From Spinacia oleracea (Eukaryota > Streptophyta > Magnoliopsida > Caryophyllales > Amaranthaceae), in contig NC_079492.1 of the NCBI RefSeq assembly GCF_020520425.1, forward strand, positions 71,353,671 to 71,417,670: a stretch of 64,000 nt of DNA, written 5' to 3'. The notes under the pieces were generated by a model, which was not told the DNA's origin, ran no database searches, and was given only the letters and a program-made list of their open reading frames with translations. The translations under genes were made by a program, and so were the position numbers. This document shows positions 11,444 through 21,627 of this stretch, one piece after another. Numbering within the stretch: the first letter of the stretch is position 1; every line of letters begins with the position of its first letter.

Positions 11444-12100
11444 CAGCCCCGGTCCTGACATTTTGAGGGCCCTAGGCGAAATAAGGGATTAGGGCCCCTT
11501 CCGAAATGATACGTCTTTAAGTGAAGTAGTATCATTTTTTTTTGTTAAATCCATTATATTATTGATTCAAATTAATAAAAGGTTATTATATGTCCTTTGT
11601 AGGATCCTAGAATTCAAAATCCTGCTCTAATCGATCTCTTGAAATATTTCAATAAAATAAATACTTAGTTAATTACAAAGATAATTAATATGCATAAAGA
11701 GATTTTTATTTATTTTTAAAATAAAGGTTCATTTTGAGCATAAAAAAGTATCAGTTAATTTTGTCATCATTAAAATTTGATATCTATTTTAAAACTTATA
11801 GACCCATAGTCCATCAAATAATCATTTTTTTCGCCCACATATATAACTGAGTACTAAAAGTCAACTATGTACATAAACTAAAACTTAATAGTAAAGACAG
11901 AGAGGGGGATCGAAACCTAGACCTATGATAGGTATCAAAACTTTAACACCTACTTTCTACCAATGAGCCAAGGAAACATGTGTATTTAATGTATTGTTTA
12001 TTAGTGGTACTAATTTACTTGACATGTTATTATTTTGGGCCCTTTCCGCCTTGGGACCTAGGCGGTCGCACCCCTCGCCTACCCCTTAGGGCCGGGCCTG
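11444..12100. mobile_element. Non-autonomous hAT-like transposon, 657 bp
   Basis: The element starts CAGCCCCGGTCCTGA and ends TTAGGGCCGGGCCTG, terminal inverted repeats of about 15 bases with CAG-type ends. It is flanked by a perfect 8-bp duplication GTAACTCT (11436-11443 and 12101-12108), the hAT signature. Subterminal GC-rich motifs (GGGCCCTAGGCG and its near complement GGGACCTAGGCGG) add a longer imperfect inverted repeat. The interior is AT-rich and has no transposase. Confidence 0.8.
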
Positions 12101-12108
12101 GTAACTCT

Positions 12109-12708
12109 TAATTGTTTATATGTGCCACGCGGATTAGTCTGAGTTATAGAATAATGTAAAATTGAAACAAGTAAATGCATTGATCATGATATTATCAAGT
12201 AAAACTTGAGTAGCTCGCAATTAAGCTAGTTAGACTCATTGATTTTTGTGGAATGAAATTCTTCCTTGGATTAATCATCTCTCTGCACAAGCACGCAATC
12301 AAATGAGCTTTCTCAACCATTAGCCCCCATATCTTTTTTTTAATTGCCTCATAGGTGAAATTTCACTTTTTTAAGGGTTCGACAACTTTGCATGTATGCT
12401 TCATGAGGCACATGCGTTACTGAAATAAAAAAAACTTACTAAAAGTGGAATGGGGTAAACTCATAGAAACATCCGTCTTTGATACTCCTCTCCTACTTTT
12501 TTCTCTCTCTCCTTTTTGTCCTTCTCATTCAAAACCCTACTTTTCTAGAGGCTACCAACAACCATTAGGTTGATGGTAATCCCCTCTTTCTTTCTTTCTT
12601 TCTTTTTTTCTTTTTTTCTTTTCTCTAACTTTTAATTTAATGTTTGGAATAAAAAACTCAATTCTCTCCCTATTGGAGATTTTCTCGACCCATTTATTAG
12701 GTTATATC
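12109..12708. other. Intergenic DNA up to the nested cluster
   Basis: No gene recognised. There is a CTTT-type microsatellite at about 12585-12625. The last five bases, ATATC (12704-12708), would be the left target duplication of element G, but G's other end is lost so it cannot be confirmed. Confidence 0.4.
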
Positions 12709-14107
12709 TGTTAGGTTATGATACATATAACTGAATATAAATCATGCGGAAAAACCATAAAGCCAGGAATCCAAATTAATTGCCACATAATAATTAGCAT
12801 AAATTAGGACACATACACTTTGTAGCGTGCCCTCCCTAGCTGCACCCGAACCGAACAAGAACAAGCCTAGGAATCCAAATGTCGTCCCTCCGTAGATAAT
12901 CCACAGCACGCTCGGATCCGCCATAGATTTAATTAACTAGAATTGTACCTAAGGTTCTATGTAGTTTTCGGATTTTATAGCAAATAAAAATCTGAGTTTT
13001 AAGCCTAAAACGTATATGAGTACTTGAATTACTCATTATAAATTGTGAAATATGATCACCTATTTATAGAGTAGGGAAATCGGATATTAGAATCCTACTA
13101 GGAATCAATTTAGCTAATCTTAATTTAACTTAAATTCAATCACTTAATTTCTAGTAGATTTAGGAAATTATTCTAAACGAATCCTAATCGATCAAGGCTT
13201 CGTACACAAACACAAACACACACGCACAGCAGCCCACGAAGGGCGCGGTGCGCGCGCGCGTTGAGGCTTGGCCCAGCAGCTGGTCGCAGCCCACGAAGGG
13301 CGCGCCAGCTCGCGGGCCTGGCCTTGCTTCGTGCTTGGCTGGGCCTGCTTGCTTGGTCGCAGTGGGCTGCGCCCATGCGTTTTCTTGTGTGCGCGGGCTT
13401 CGCTAGGCGCGGGCCTAGCTTCGTGCTGGGCCTTGCGTCTAGCAAGCTCGTCCGATATTTATTTTGTACGTCGGCTTCCGATTAATTTTCCGATTCCGGA
13501 ATTCATTTCCGATTCGGACAATATTTAATATTTCCGATTCCGGGATAAATTTCTGTTTCGAACAAATATTTAATATTTCCGTTTCCGGAATTATTTTCCG
13601 ATTCCGATAATATTTCCGATTCCGACAATATTTCCGTTTCCGGCAATATTTCAGATTCCGGCAATATTTCCATTCCCGATAATATTTTCCGATACGTACC
13701 ATGTTTCCGTTTCCGGCAACATCTACGACTTGGATAATATTTATATTTCCGATACGATCCATATTTCCATTTCCGGCAATATCATCGTTTCCGGAGTATT
13801 CATAATTTGCCTTTGACGATCTCAGCTCCCACTGGAACCAAGATCCGTCGATTCCGAATATCCATAGATGGAGTATTTAATACCATTAAATACTTGATCC
13901 ATTTACGTACTATTTGTGTGACCCTACGGGTTCAGTCAAGAGTAAGCTGTGGATTAATATTATTAATTCCACTTGAACTGAAGCGGCCTCTAGCTAGGCA
14001 TCCAGTTCACTTGATCTCACTGAATTAACTTGTATAATTAACACTGAACCGCATTTATTAGACTTACCATTAAATGCATACTTGGACCAAGGGTATTATT
14101 TCCTTCA
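12709..14107 (-). repeat. LTR of element G (family 1)
   Basis: A 1,399-bp LTR, on the plus strand reading TGTTAGGTTATG through ATTTCCTTCA. It has the same order as the other family-1 LTRs: GC-rich block near 13235-13440, GGAAATATT array at about 13480-13800, then the block with CACTTGAACTGAAGCGGCC. It is visibly more diverged from the two C-D LTRs than these are from each other. Confidence 0.88.
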
Positions 14108-14516
14108 GTCTCCCACTTGTCCTTAGGGAAAAGTAGGCATTTCCTAATTCCTTTGTCACTTGATGCTTGCTCTTGAACATAAGGTAAGAGTTGTCATCCT
14201 TATTATGTCCAAAGGTGTTTCTCGGTTTCAGAGTTCAACTGATCAAATAAACAGATAATCATAGCCTATGATTCATCTGAGCACGGCCATGCATTTTACA
14301 GTTTCTAGCTCTCCTAGTGGCCTTGTACAACTTTCAGCATCTCATCCCGATTTATGGGAGGACAATCCCAATCTTGCGATCTTGAGATTAGACTTTGTTT
14401 GATAGGTGATTACCCGAGCGTTGCCTTTATAGCCTCCTTTTACGGTGCGATGGTTGACAACGTCAAAGCAACCAGTTCTCAAACAAGTAATCTCAAATCA
14501 CTCAGGTATTGAGGAT
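12709..14516 (-). mobile_element. Element G (family-1 Copia), left part: 3' LTR and 3' UTR
   Basis: G is oriented on the minus strand and is the outermost layer of the nest. This part holds its 3' LTR (12709-14107) and about 410 bases of internal 3' sequence. The internal sequence resumes at 47337, after element E. Joining the two sides reproduces the uninterrupted sequence seen at 38340-38365 in element C-D, which proves the split. The hairpin next to the polypurine tract (14114-14135) has lost some of its pairing, in line with G being older. Confidence 0.85.
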
Positions 14517-14521
14517 TTAGT

Positions 14522-15532
14522 TGAAGGAAATATGTCCTTCACCCAAGGTGCATTAAGTCTAATACCAAGGTTCAGATTAATTGCGAACAATTAATTCAGT
14601 GAGATCAAGTGATCGGAACAGCTAGCTGGAGCAATGCTTCCGATCAGTGAGTTCTATTGGATATTGAACTCACAACTTACTCTTGACTGAACCTACAAGG
14701 TCACACCAATGACACGTAACAGATCACCGGATTAAATGAATCGGAAATTCATTTAATAGCTTTTTGGTATTTATGTTGGAAACGTATTATACGATACGAC
14801 CTTGCATCGGAATCGTATATCGTATCGCGAATATTCGTAACCTAGGCGAAACGAATAAATCGTATCGTACGACGGTGATTCGTCGTATACGAAACGATAA
14901 ATAATATATCGGAAATATATTAAACTCGAATACGAAGAGCGGCCCACGAGCCGAGTGCACGAAGAACTCGAGGCCCATGGGCGCGCGCTAGGCGAGCAAG
15001 CAAAGGCCAAGGCAACACGGCAGCGCTGGCCCATGGCCGAGCGGAGCTGCGCGTGTGCGCGCGGGCCTGTGCAGCGACACAGCCACAACAGCAAGGCCCA
15101 TGGCCCAGCGCGCTGTGCTTGTCTCATGCGTGGCTTGCTGGCCGACCTTGCCTCCGGGCTTGGTCGGTTAGTAAGGTTATGTAAATAACCTTATGAACTA
15201 ATTTCCAACTTACTGCAATCACAATTCAGATTACTCAAAACCCTAGAGACACAGAGAACCCTAATTCTCTCTGTGCCTCCAAAGTGAGTTCTTCCCAAAA
15301 AGCAAAAGTATCTTGATTAATTGTCTAAGCTACGATTATCAAAGACGGATCTGATCGTGTCGGTGAACCAAGTAGAGGAACGACAATTGGAGTTCTTTGT
15401 TCGTGTTCGTTGACGGATTATTGTGGAAAACACGCTTCGAATGTAAGTATGCTTAAGCTGTGCTTTATACATGTTTCCTGGCTTTGGGGATTGTTCCGCA
15501 CATGTTATTATGTTTAACTGTATTCCCCTACA
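14522..15532 (+). repeat. 5' LTR of element E
   Basis: A 1,011-bp LTR beginning TGAAGGAAATATGTCC and ending TATTCCCCTACA. It includes a GC-rich block at about 14935-15160 and an R/U5-like region with AACCCTAGAGACACAGAG. It also contains the uninterrupted sequence (about 15143-15165) that serves as the empty-site reference for the insertion of C-D in the other LTR. Confidence 0.92.
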
Positions 15533-15533
15533 G

Positions 15534-15547
15534 TGGTATCATGAGCC
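15534..15547 (+). other. Primer-binding site of element E (initiator tRNA-Met type)
   Basis: TGGTATCATGAGCC begins two bases after the 5' LTR. Its first eight bases match the standard plant initiator-Met primer-binding sequence TGGTATCA. The equivalent site in C-D reads TGGTATCACGAGCC. Confidence 0.85.
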
Positions 15548-17191
15548 TTATGTATTCAAATCATGAATTAGCATGATTATTATTGTTTTTGCATTGTCGA
15601 AATTTTTGGAATTTTTGTTGATTTTTCGGAATTTTTTCGAATTATGGGATTAATTGCGAAATTGGCAGTTCCGAAATAAAAAATATTCGCTTTTTCGATT
15701 TTTAAAACCCTAATATGATGGAAATTTATTTTCTAAGATTAACTCATGGGAATAGAATTGCGAAAACAGGCCTCGAACTATCGTTTTTTGGGCGTTTTGG
15801 TTAATTTTTCATTAAAAATTAAAAGTGTCGGACAGTAATTCAATTAAAAGGTCGACCTAAACTACTCGGAATTGCTTGAAATTTTGACACAATATTTCTG
15901 GGTACATGCTTGATCTTTGGTAAAAATTTCAATTTTGCCTTTCCCCAATTCGTAAAATTTACAACCCTAATTGAATTTTAATTAATTTTGGATTAAAAAT
16001 TCGGTTAATTGGGGAAGGGGGTATAATTTCATGGGTCAGTGGCTAATTTTAAAAATTATTGGATTAAAATTTTGAATGGTTTCGTTAATTTTAATCGCAC
16101 TTAAACCAAATTATTAATAATCTCAAATTCAATTGTTTATGAACGATATAAAGTTTCGGATTTTATTAATTAAAAGTTCAAACTTTAAATGTTGATTCGT
16201 TCGTTCTTAAAAGTTTGAATATTGTTAGCCCTTGATTTAATAATTTTACGAAATTGGATTGTCGTTAAAGTTTATTGAATCGTTAAAAATCGTTGTTTTT
16301 CGAAAAATTAAATCGTAACTTTTTTGAAAAATAAAATTAATGCAAGTTCATGAATTAAAATTTAATTTTAATTAGGTTGGTCCGTTTTACGAACCAAAAA
16401 CACGAACATGGGCATGATGGAAGTATGGCTCGTCGAGCCATACGAGGCCGTTATGCGAGCCGTGCCATGCGACACGGGCAGCAGCACGAGCTGCGTGCCT
16501 CGTGCGCGCTAGGCAAGGCAGGGGCAGGCGATGCCTGCAGGGCTACGACGAAGTGAAGCGCGATGCTTGCGACGTCGAGCACCCACGATGCACAACACAC
16601 ACGCAACGCAGGGCAGCTATGCTGCGGGTACGCGATGCGCATGCGCAAGGCATGGCGCGCGACTCGTGTGGGCGAGCCATGGCGCGCGAGCGATGGGCGA
16701 GCGATGGCATGCTATGCGATGCGATGGGCTGGGCGCGCGGGCAATGCTCGTGTGCTCTTGGGCCTCTCGCACGACGGGCTGGGCGCAAGCCTAGGCCGTT
16801 TGATTGAACTTTTTTTTTAATCGTTTAATTAGTTGTGCTTCGTGTATTTGCATTAATTTGGGCTAACGGGATTTTTAATTTAATATTTTATTTGCTTGGG
16901 CCGGGCCGCGAGTTTTAATTTAATATTTCATAATTAATTATCCGGAATAATTATTGGTTTGAGTGGGAGCCACTAAATGAAATTAAAATGAAATAATTAT
17001 TTTAATTGTTTCGTAGGTCGCATTATTTTAATTAAATTCAATTTTAATTAGAATAAATTCTAAGGATTAATAATTTGGAAATTGATTAATCTTTTAGGAC
17101 GCGTTTATGTGAACGTGAATTTTAATTAATTCATGTAAATACTTCCATATCAACATGGGCCATTCGTTTTAGCATACGAATGGGTGAATGC
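15548..17191 (+). other. 5' leader of element E with a GC-rich block
   Basis: About 1.6 kb of non-coding leader. It is AT-rich except for about 16430-16800, which is strongly GC- and CpG-rich, with repeated GCGAGCCATGGCGCG- and GCGAGCGATGG-like phrases. Several open frames run through this block on both strands, but all are low-complexity (A, R, G, C) and none has family similarity. A similar GC block lies at a comparable distance from the primer-binding site in C-D. The leader ends with AATGC (17187-17191), the target duplication of element F. Confidence 0.6.
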
Positions 17192-18661
17192 TGTAGACAC
17201 CTACTTTTGTCCCCATTCCCGAAAGGGAAGGTTCGATGATGAAAACATAAATCTCCACTTGACAACGCATCTCCTATAAAATAACGAATCTCAATCACCC
17301 TTTTCGTTTCACCCGAAACCTGCTATTTATAGAAACCTGCTATTTATGGAAACCTGCTAAAAATAGTAACTGCCGTAAAGGGTAGCTTCTAAAAGTGGCA
17401 AGTCATAAAAGATAGAAACCTGTCAGAATTAGGTGTTGCACTCCAACATAAATCCTAAATGAGATAGAAAACTGCGAGAATCCTATTCCTAATATGATTC
17501 GGAAATAAGAGTTACGTATTAATTAAAATCCTAACGAGCCTAGAATTCGTAACGGGCCCAAACGCATTCCGTCATGAAATTGATACGCACTAAAAGACTC
17601 GATTAAGTCTCAAACACTACGGATTTCAGGAATCCGAATCAGACTAAGAAAACAGCCCAGACCCTATTTTCAACGCCTGGCTCTGGGCGCCGAAATCTTC
17701 GGCGCCCAGGCCTGGGCGCTGGAATTACCTGGCTACGTGTTTTTTCCTAATTCTTCGTGGATTAGAGCTCTGCAATTCTATCTTTCCACAAACTCTTTTC
17801 TATAAAAATAGCCCAAGTTCGACGTGAAATCACAACACACAATTCATATTCTGAGTATTGACTCCAACCCCTAGCCTAAGCCTCACGCTGCGAATTTGTT
17901 CACGCGTTCTGTCGCAATCGATCCATAAATCGAACAGAACGTATCCTGTCCCATAATTCGAGATTCGCTAAATAAAAAGGAGAAATAGCAAAGTCAAAGT
18001 GGTTAGTTTTCTGAGAACCGTGACGTACCTCTCAAGAGTGCGTCGTAATGTGTCCCTTTTCTATGATTTAATTGCTTTCCTCGCCCTTTTTATGAACTGT
18101 TAAACTAATTAAATCTGATTGTTCTACCACGCCTAACAAATATAATATTTTTGGGAAATTGGATTATCATGCTAGGTCCCTTAATTCTATTTCAATCAGA
18201 TAATCGCGATCGATCTAGTATTATATGTTGCATATTGCTAAAATCAACTCAGATTAGTTTAATAGTTAACGCATGTCCCTTCAATTATTTATGCTGAGCT
18301 AGTAAGGATATCCTGCCTCTGGAGTTATCGAAGAGCGAGTACTCCTCTCGGTAGTTACAGTCCCCCGAACCCTCAATCTCTACCCTGCGGGTGTATGTTG
18401 AGCGATCCCCACCACCAGGGATCACAAGGGAACCTACGGCCGTCGTGGTCAAACATAATTGCACTCCCTTTATGTCACGATAACCGGGTTTTGTCAGTTT
18501 TTCTCATTGTCGTTAAAAACTGAATGGCGACTCCTATATTACTAGTCAATTGGGTGTAAACTCACAGGAAATCCAATTACACTTGATTGAATAAAAAGAA
18601 TCGTCACACCCACGAGGGACGAGGTCACGCATTAGCCTCGTGCTTTTTCGACCCCCTCACA
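17192..18661 (+). repeat. 5' LTR of element F
   Basis: A 1,470-bp LTR from TGTAGACACCTACTTTTGTC to GACCCCCTCACA. It contains a GGCGCC hairpin module at about 17682-17735. An internal AATGGCGACTCC near 18523-18535 repeats the first ten bases of the primer-binding site; this segment is missing from the 3' LTR. Confidence 0.93.
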
Positions 18662-18662
18662 G

Positions 18663-18680
18663 TGGCGACTCCACTGGGGA
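18663..18680 (+). other. Primer-binding site of element F
   Basis: TGGCGACTCCACTGGGGA starts one base after the 5' LTR. This is the type of site found in Tat/Ogre elements, usually assigned to tRNA-Arg; I cannot verify the tRNA here. Confidence 0.8.
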
Positions 18681-20145
18681 TAGTGAAGAAAATACTCGTG
18701 CTTGTAGGTAATCAAAATAGCCGAAGGGTGAAACGATCCTACCCCGCGTTTATTTCCCAATCAAGTTGGGACGACCTGAAAATCAGCATATTAATGTGAA
18801 CGGGCAGAACCGCATAACGAATCTCGGCTCCCTCGGGAGTTGGGACTAAGGATACCTTTTTTCGCCAATAGGGGGGTGCACACGCCGCGCATGTTTCCCA
18901 CTCGGTACTTGTGCAGGTAGTACACCTATCCCGAACCCAATCGTTCGCCCATTAGGTCCCTCTCGCCTGCATGCCCCCTTGGCTTGCACTTGCGGGTTGG
19001 CCTCTTGAGCGAAATTCGTCGGCTGAAGACACTACCTCGACCGGGGCACGTGTTGGATCTACGATAGAAGCGGTACCAAGCCAGGCGCAAATAACTACCC
19101 ATAGAAGCCTATCATAAACTACATGACATGTTATTATCGCCTCATGATGAATGTTAGTTATGTGTAGCGAAATATGTGATTGTGTGTGATAAACTATCCT
19201 AGAAAACCAACGACCTTAAAAATTGCCCAAACATTCAATTCATAGACTAATTTGCCAAAGAGTTACACCGAAATACGTGTTCCGCAAACCCTAATGATCG
19301 CCAAAAAAATAAGCGGCGCTCGGGATGGCCTGTAACGAATCCCACAAACGCTGCACAACGCGTAAAGGACGTTATTAGGCAAGCACGCAAATCCAAGTCG
19401 AATAAACAAAGTAGACGCAAACAGAAAACGGGAACCAGCCAGGGACGCATTTTCAACGCCCATGGCTGGGCGCCTGAATTTCTCACGCCCGACGCTGGGC
19501 GCTGAAGTTGCTGCTTGGCCTTCTGGTCAGGCGCAGCAGCCTCGGTGCCCGCGCAAAAGAAAAAAAACACACGTAGCACCAAAAAACGTTCGTAAAAAAA
19601 AGAATTGCTACGAAGGCGTAAGAAAAAGCACTTGATTCTAGAGGCGACTCAAAAAAACAAATAATAAATAACTCTTTGTGTCGTTGACAGGCCTCCTACG
19701 ACGACAATGTTCGGCACTAAAAACCGAACATGCTAATAATTATGAATGTCACACGGGCAAAGATTTTCGAAAATATAAAGAGTTCAAAGTGCACACATAG
19801 CAGTCCAAATATACTAGTCCGACTTAAGGGTAGTTATAGAATGTCTAAAAAACCGACTCACGAAACAAGCTAATGTGTCTCCTACTCCACAACGATAACG
19901 CAGGGCCCCTGAATACCTACGCGTGATAGCCATCAAGGAACGCAATGGAAGAAGCATATCCCGAACATCTATACCTAGAGGTCGCACAAACCCAAGAGAT
20001 GCATGCTCTGGAACACGACCCTTTACGTTCTCAAAGGCCACTCGCCCCAAAGAATCGTGCTATGCCAAAAACGCTCCCCAACTCACATGCTTTCGGGCTA
20101 TTGTTTGGGTTAGAAAAGAAAAGTGCGAAGAATGAAACATAAATT
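18681..20145 (+). other. Leader of element F; gag and protease missing
   Basis: Autonomous Tat elements carry a long gag-protease frame here. I see no frame above about 110 codons and no zinc-knuckle or aspartic protease motif on the plus strand. A GGGCGC hairpin module is at about 19450-19507. The short minus-strand frames crossing 19247-20050 have no family similarity. The simplest reading is an internal deletion that removed gag and protease. Confidence 0.6.
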
Positions 20146-21627
20146 ATGGCATTAGCTCTCCAAGATGAAGTGTTCGATCCTACTAAATTGATCGCTCTAT
20201 CACCCTCAAAAGATGACCAAGTCCAACGAGGGTGGCGCAAGACTTTCAAATGGACTAATGCTCGTGGGATGAAGTTCAAGATATCTGCGGGAGAGGGTCC
20301 GATGTACGAAGAATTAGAGTCTGAATCCGAGTCTGACTCCGAGTCCGAACCTAGCAAAATTGTAACCCCTCCCAAAAATAGTTTAGACCCGGAAATATCT
20401 ACTCCGGGAGATCTTTTTGATGTAATGCTTCATGACTTTAATAAGATAAACAAAACTTTTGAGTATAAGCCGCTTAAAAAACAGAATAATAATGCAGAAT
20501 GTCTCGTCACTAATGTGCACGAAAAAGAGCCAGAAGAGGAATATACCGAATTGATAAAAGCTGTAAATGAGCAAGAACTCAAAACTCCTATAATTGAGGA
20601 CACAGAATCGGTAAATATTGGAACAGAAGAAAATCCTAAAATCATTAAAATTGGCCTCACCTTAACTCCCACTGAAAAAGCCGATCTAATCTCCACTTTG
20701 CGGGAATTCGAGGGTGTCTTTGCTTGGTCCTACAAAGACATGCCAGGAATAGATCGAGAAATCGCTGAGCATAAAATTCCGCTAGATCCCAAAATGACAC
20801 CAGTAAAACAAAAGCTACGGCGGCTCAAACCAGAGATAGCCTTGAAAATAAAAGAAGAAGTCACTAAAAAATTAGACGCCGGCTTTATAAAACTCTCAAA
20901 CTACCCAGAATGGGTGGCCAATATTGTCCCCGTAGCTAAAAAAGATGGACGCGTGCGAATGTGCGTAGACTTTCGAGACCTCAACAAAGCCAGTCCCAAA
21001 GATGACTTCCCTCTACCTCACATTGACATACTAGTAGACAACACCGCAGAGCACGCGCTCCTCTCCTTTATGGACGGGTACACCGGATATAACCAAATAC
21101 TCATGGCAGAAGAAGACATGGAAAAAACAACTTTCATTACCCCTTGGGGTACATATTGTTACACTGTAATGCCTTTTGGTTTGAAAAACGCGGGGGCCAC
21201 TTATCAAAGAACAGCCACCACGTTACTCCATGACATGATACACAAAGAAATCGAGGTCTATGTGGACGACATGATCGTCAAATCTAAAGACCGGCACGGT
21301 CACCTCCCGACACTTAAAAAGTTCTTCACCCAAATCTTGAAATATAACATGAGACTAAATCCACAAAAATGTGTGTTCGGGGTAACCTCTGGAAAATTGC
21401 TAGGATATGTTGTTAGTACGCGAGGAATCGAGATTGACCCATCCAAGATCAAAGCCATTACCGAAATGCCCCCACCAAAAACTGAAAAACAGATAAGGGG
21501 CTTCCTAGGAAGGCTGCAATACATTAGTAGGTTCATTTCCAAGCTTACTATGACTTGTGAGCCAATATTCAAAAAATTAAGAAAAGAAGAAAAAGTCGAA
21601 TGGGATGAACAAAACTGCCTTCGATAA
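20146..21627 (+). CDS. Tat-lineage pol, first part: linker and reverse transcriptase
   Basis: The frame encodes 493 residues. Residues 1-170 are a poorly conserved acidic linker with an SESESDSESE run, of the kind found between protease and RT. The reverse transcriptase begins at about residue 195 (EFEGVFAWSYKDMPGI) and includes MCVDFRDLNKASPKDDFPLP, MPFGLKNAGATYQR and the catalytic YVDDMIVKS (YVDD at 372-375), followed by the thumb and the start of the linked RNase H (GFLGRLQYISRFI). The enzyme would copy the element RNA into DNA in virus-like particles. The frame is lost near 21600-21615 by a single-base indel just before the conserved AFDKIK motif, which continues in another frame from 21605. 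The ATG at 20146 is the first in frame, but in an intact element pol would be fused to gag-protease. Confidence 0.9.
   Translation: MALALQDEVFDPTKLIALSPSKDDQVQRGWRKTFKWTNARGMKFKISAGEGPMYEELESESESDSESEPSKIVTPPKNSLDPEISTPGDLFDVMLHDFNKINKTFEYKPLKKQNNNAECLVTNVHEKEPEEEYTELIKAVNEQELKTPIIEDTESVNIGTEENPKIIKIGLTLTPTEKADLISTLREFEGVFAWSYKDMPGIDREIAEHKIPLDPKMTPVKQKLRRLKPEIALKIKEEVTKKLDAGFIKLSNYPEWVANIVPVAKKDGRVRMCVDFRDLNKASPKDDFPLPHIDILVDNTAEHALLSFMDGYTGYNQILMAEEDMEKTTFITPWGTYCYTVMPFGLKNAGATYQRTATTLLHDMIHKEIEVYVDDMIVKSKDRHGHLPTLKKFFTQILKYNMRLNPQKCVFGVTSGKLLGYVVSTRGIEIDPSKIKAITEMPPPKTEKQIRGFLGRLQYISRFISKLTMTCEPIFKKLRKEEKVEWDEQNCLR

Noticed and set aside
16451..16820. Four overlapping frames on both strands
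   Set aside because: They lie in the GC-rich leader block of element E and look like low-complexity peptides with no similarity.
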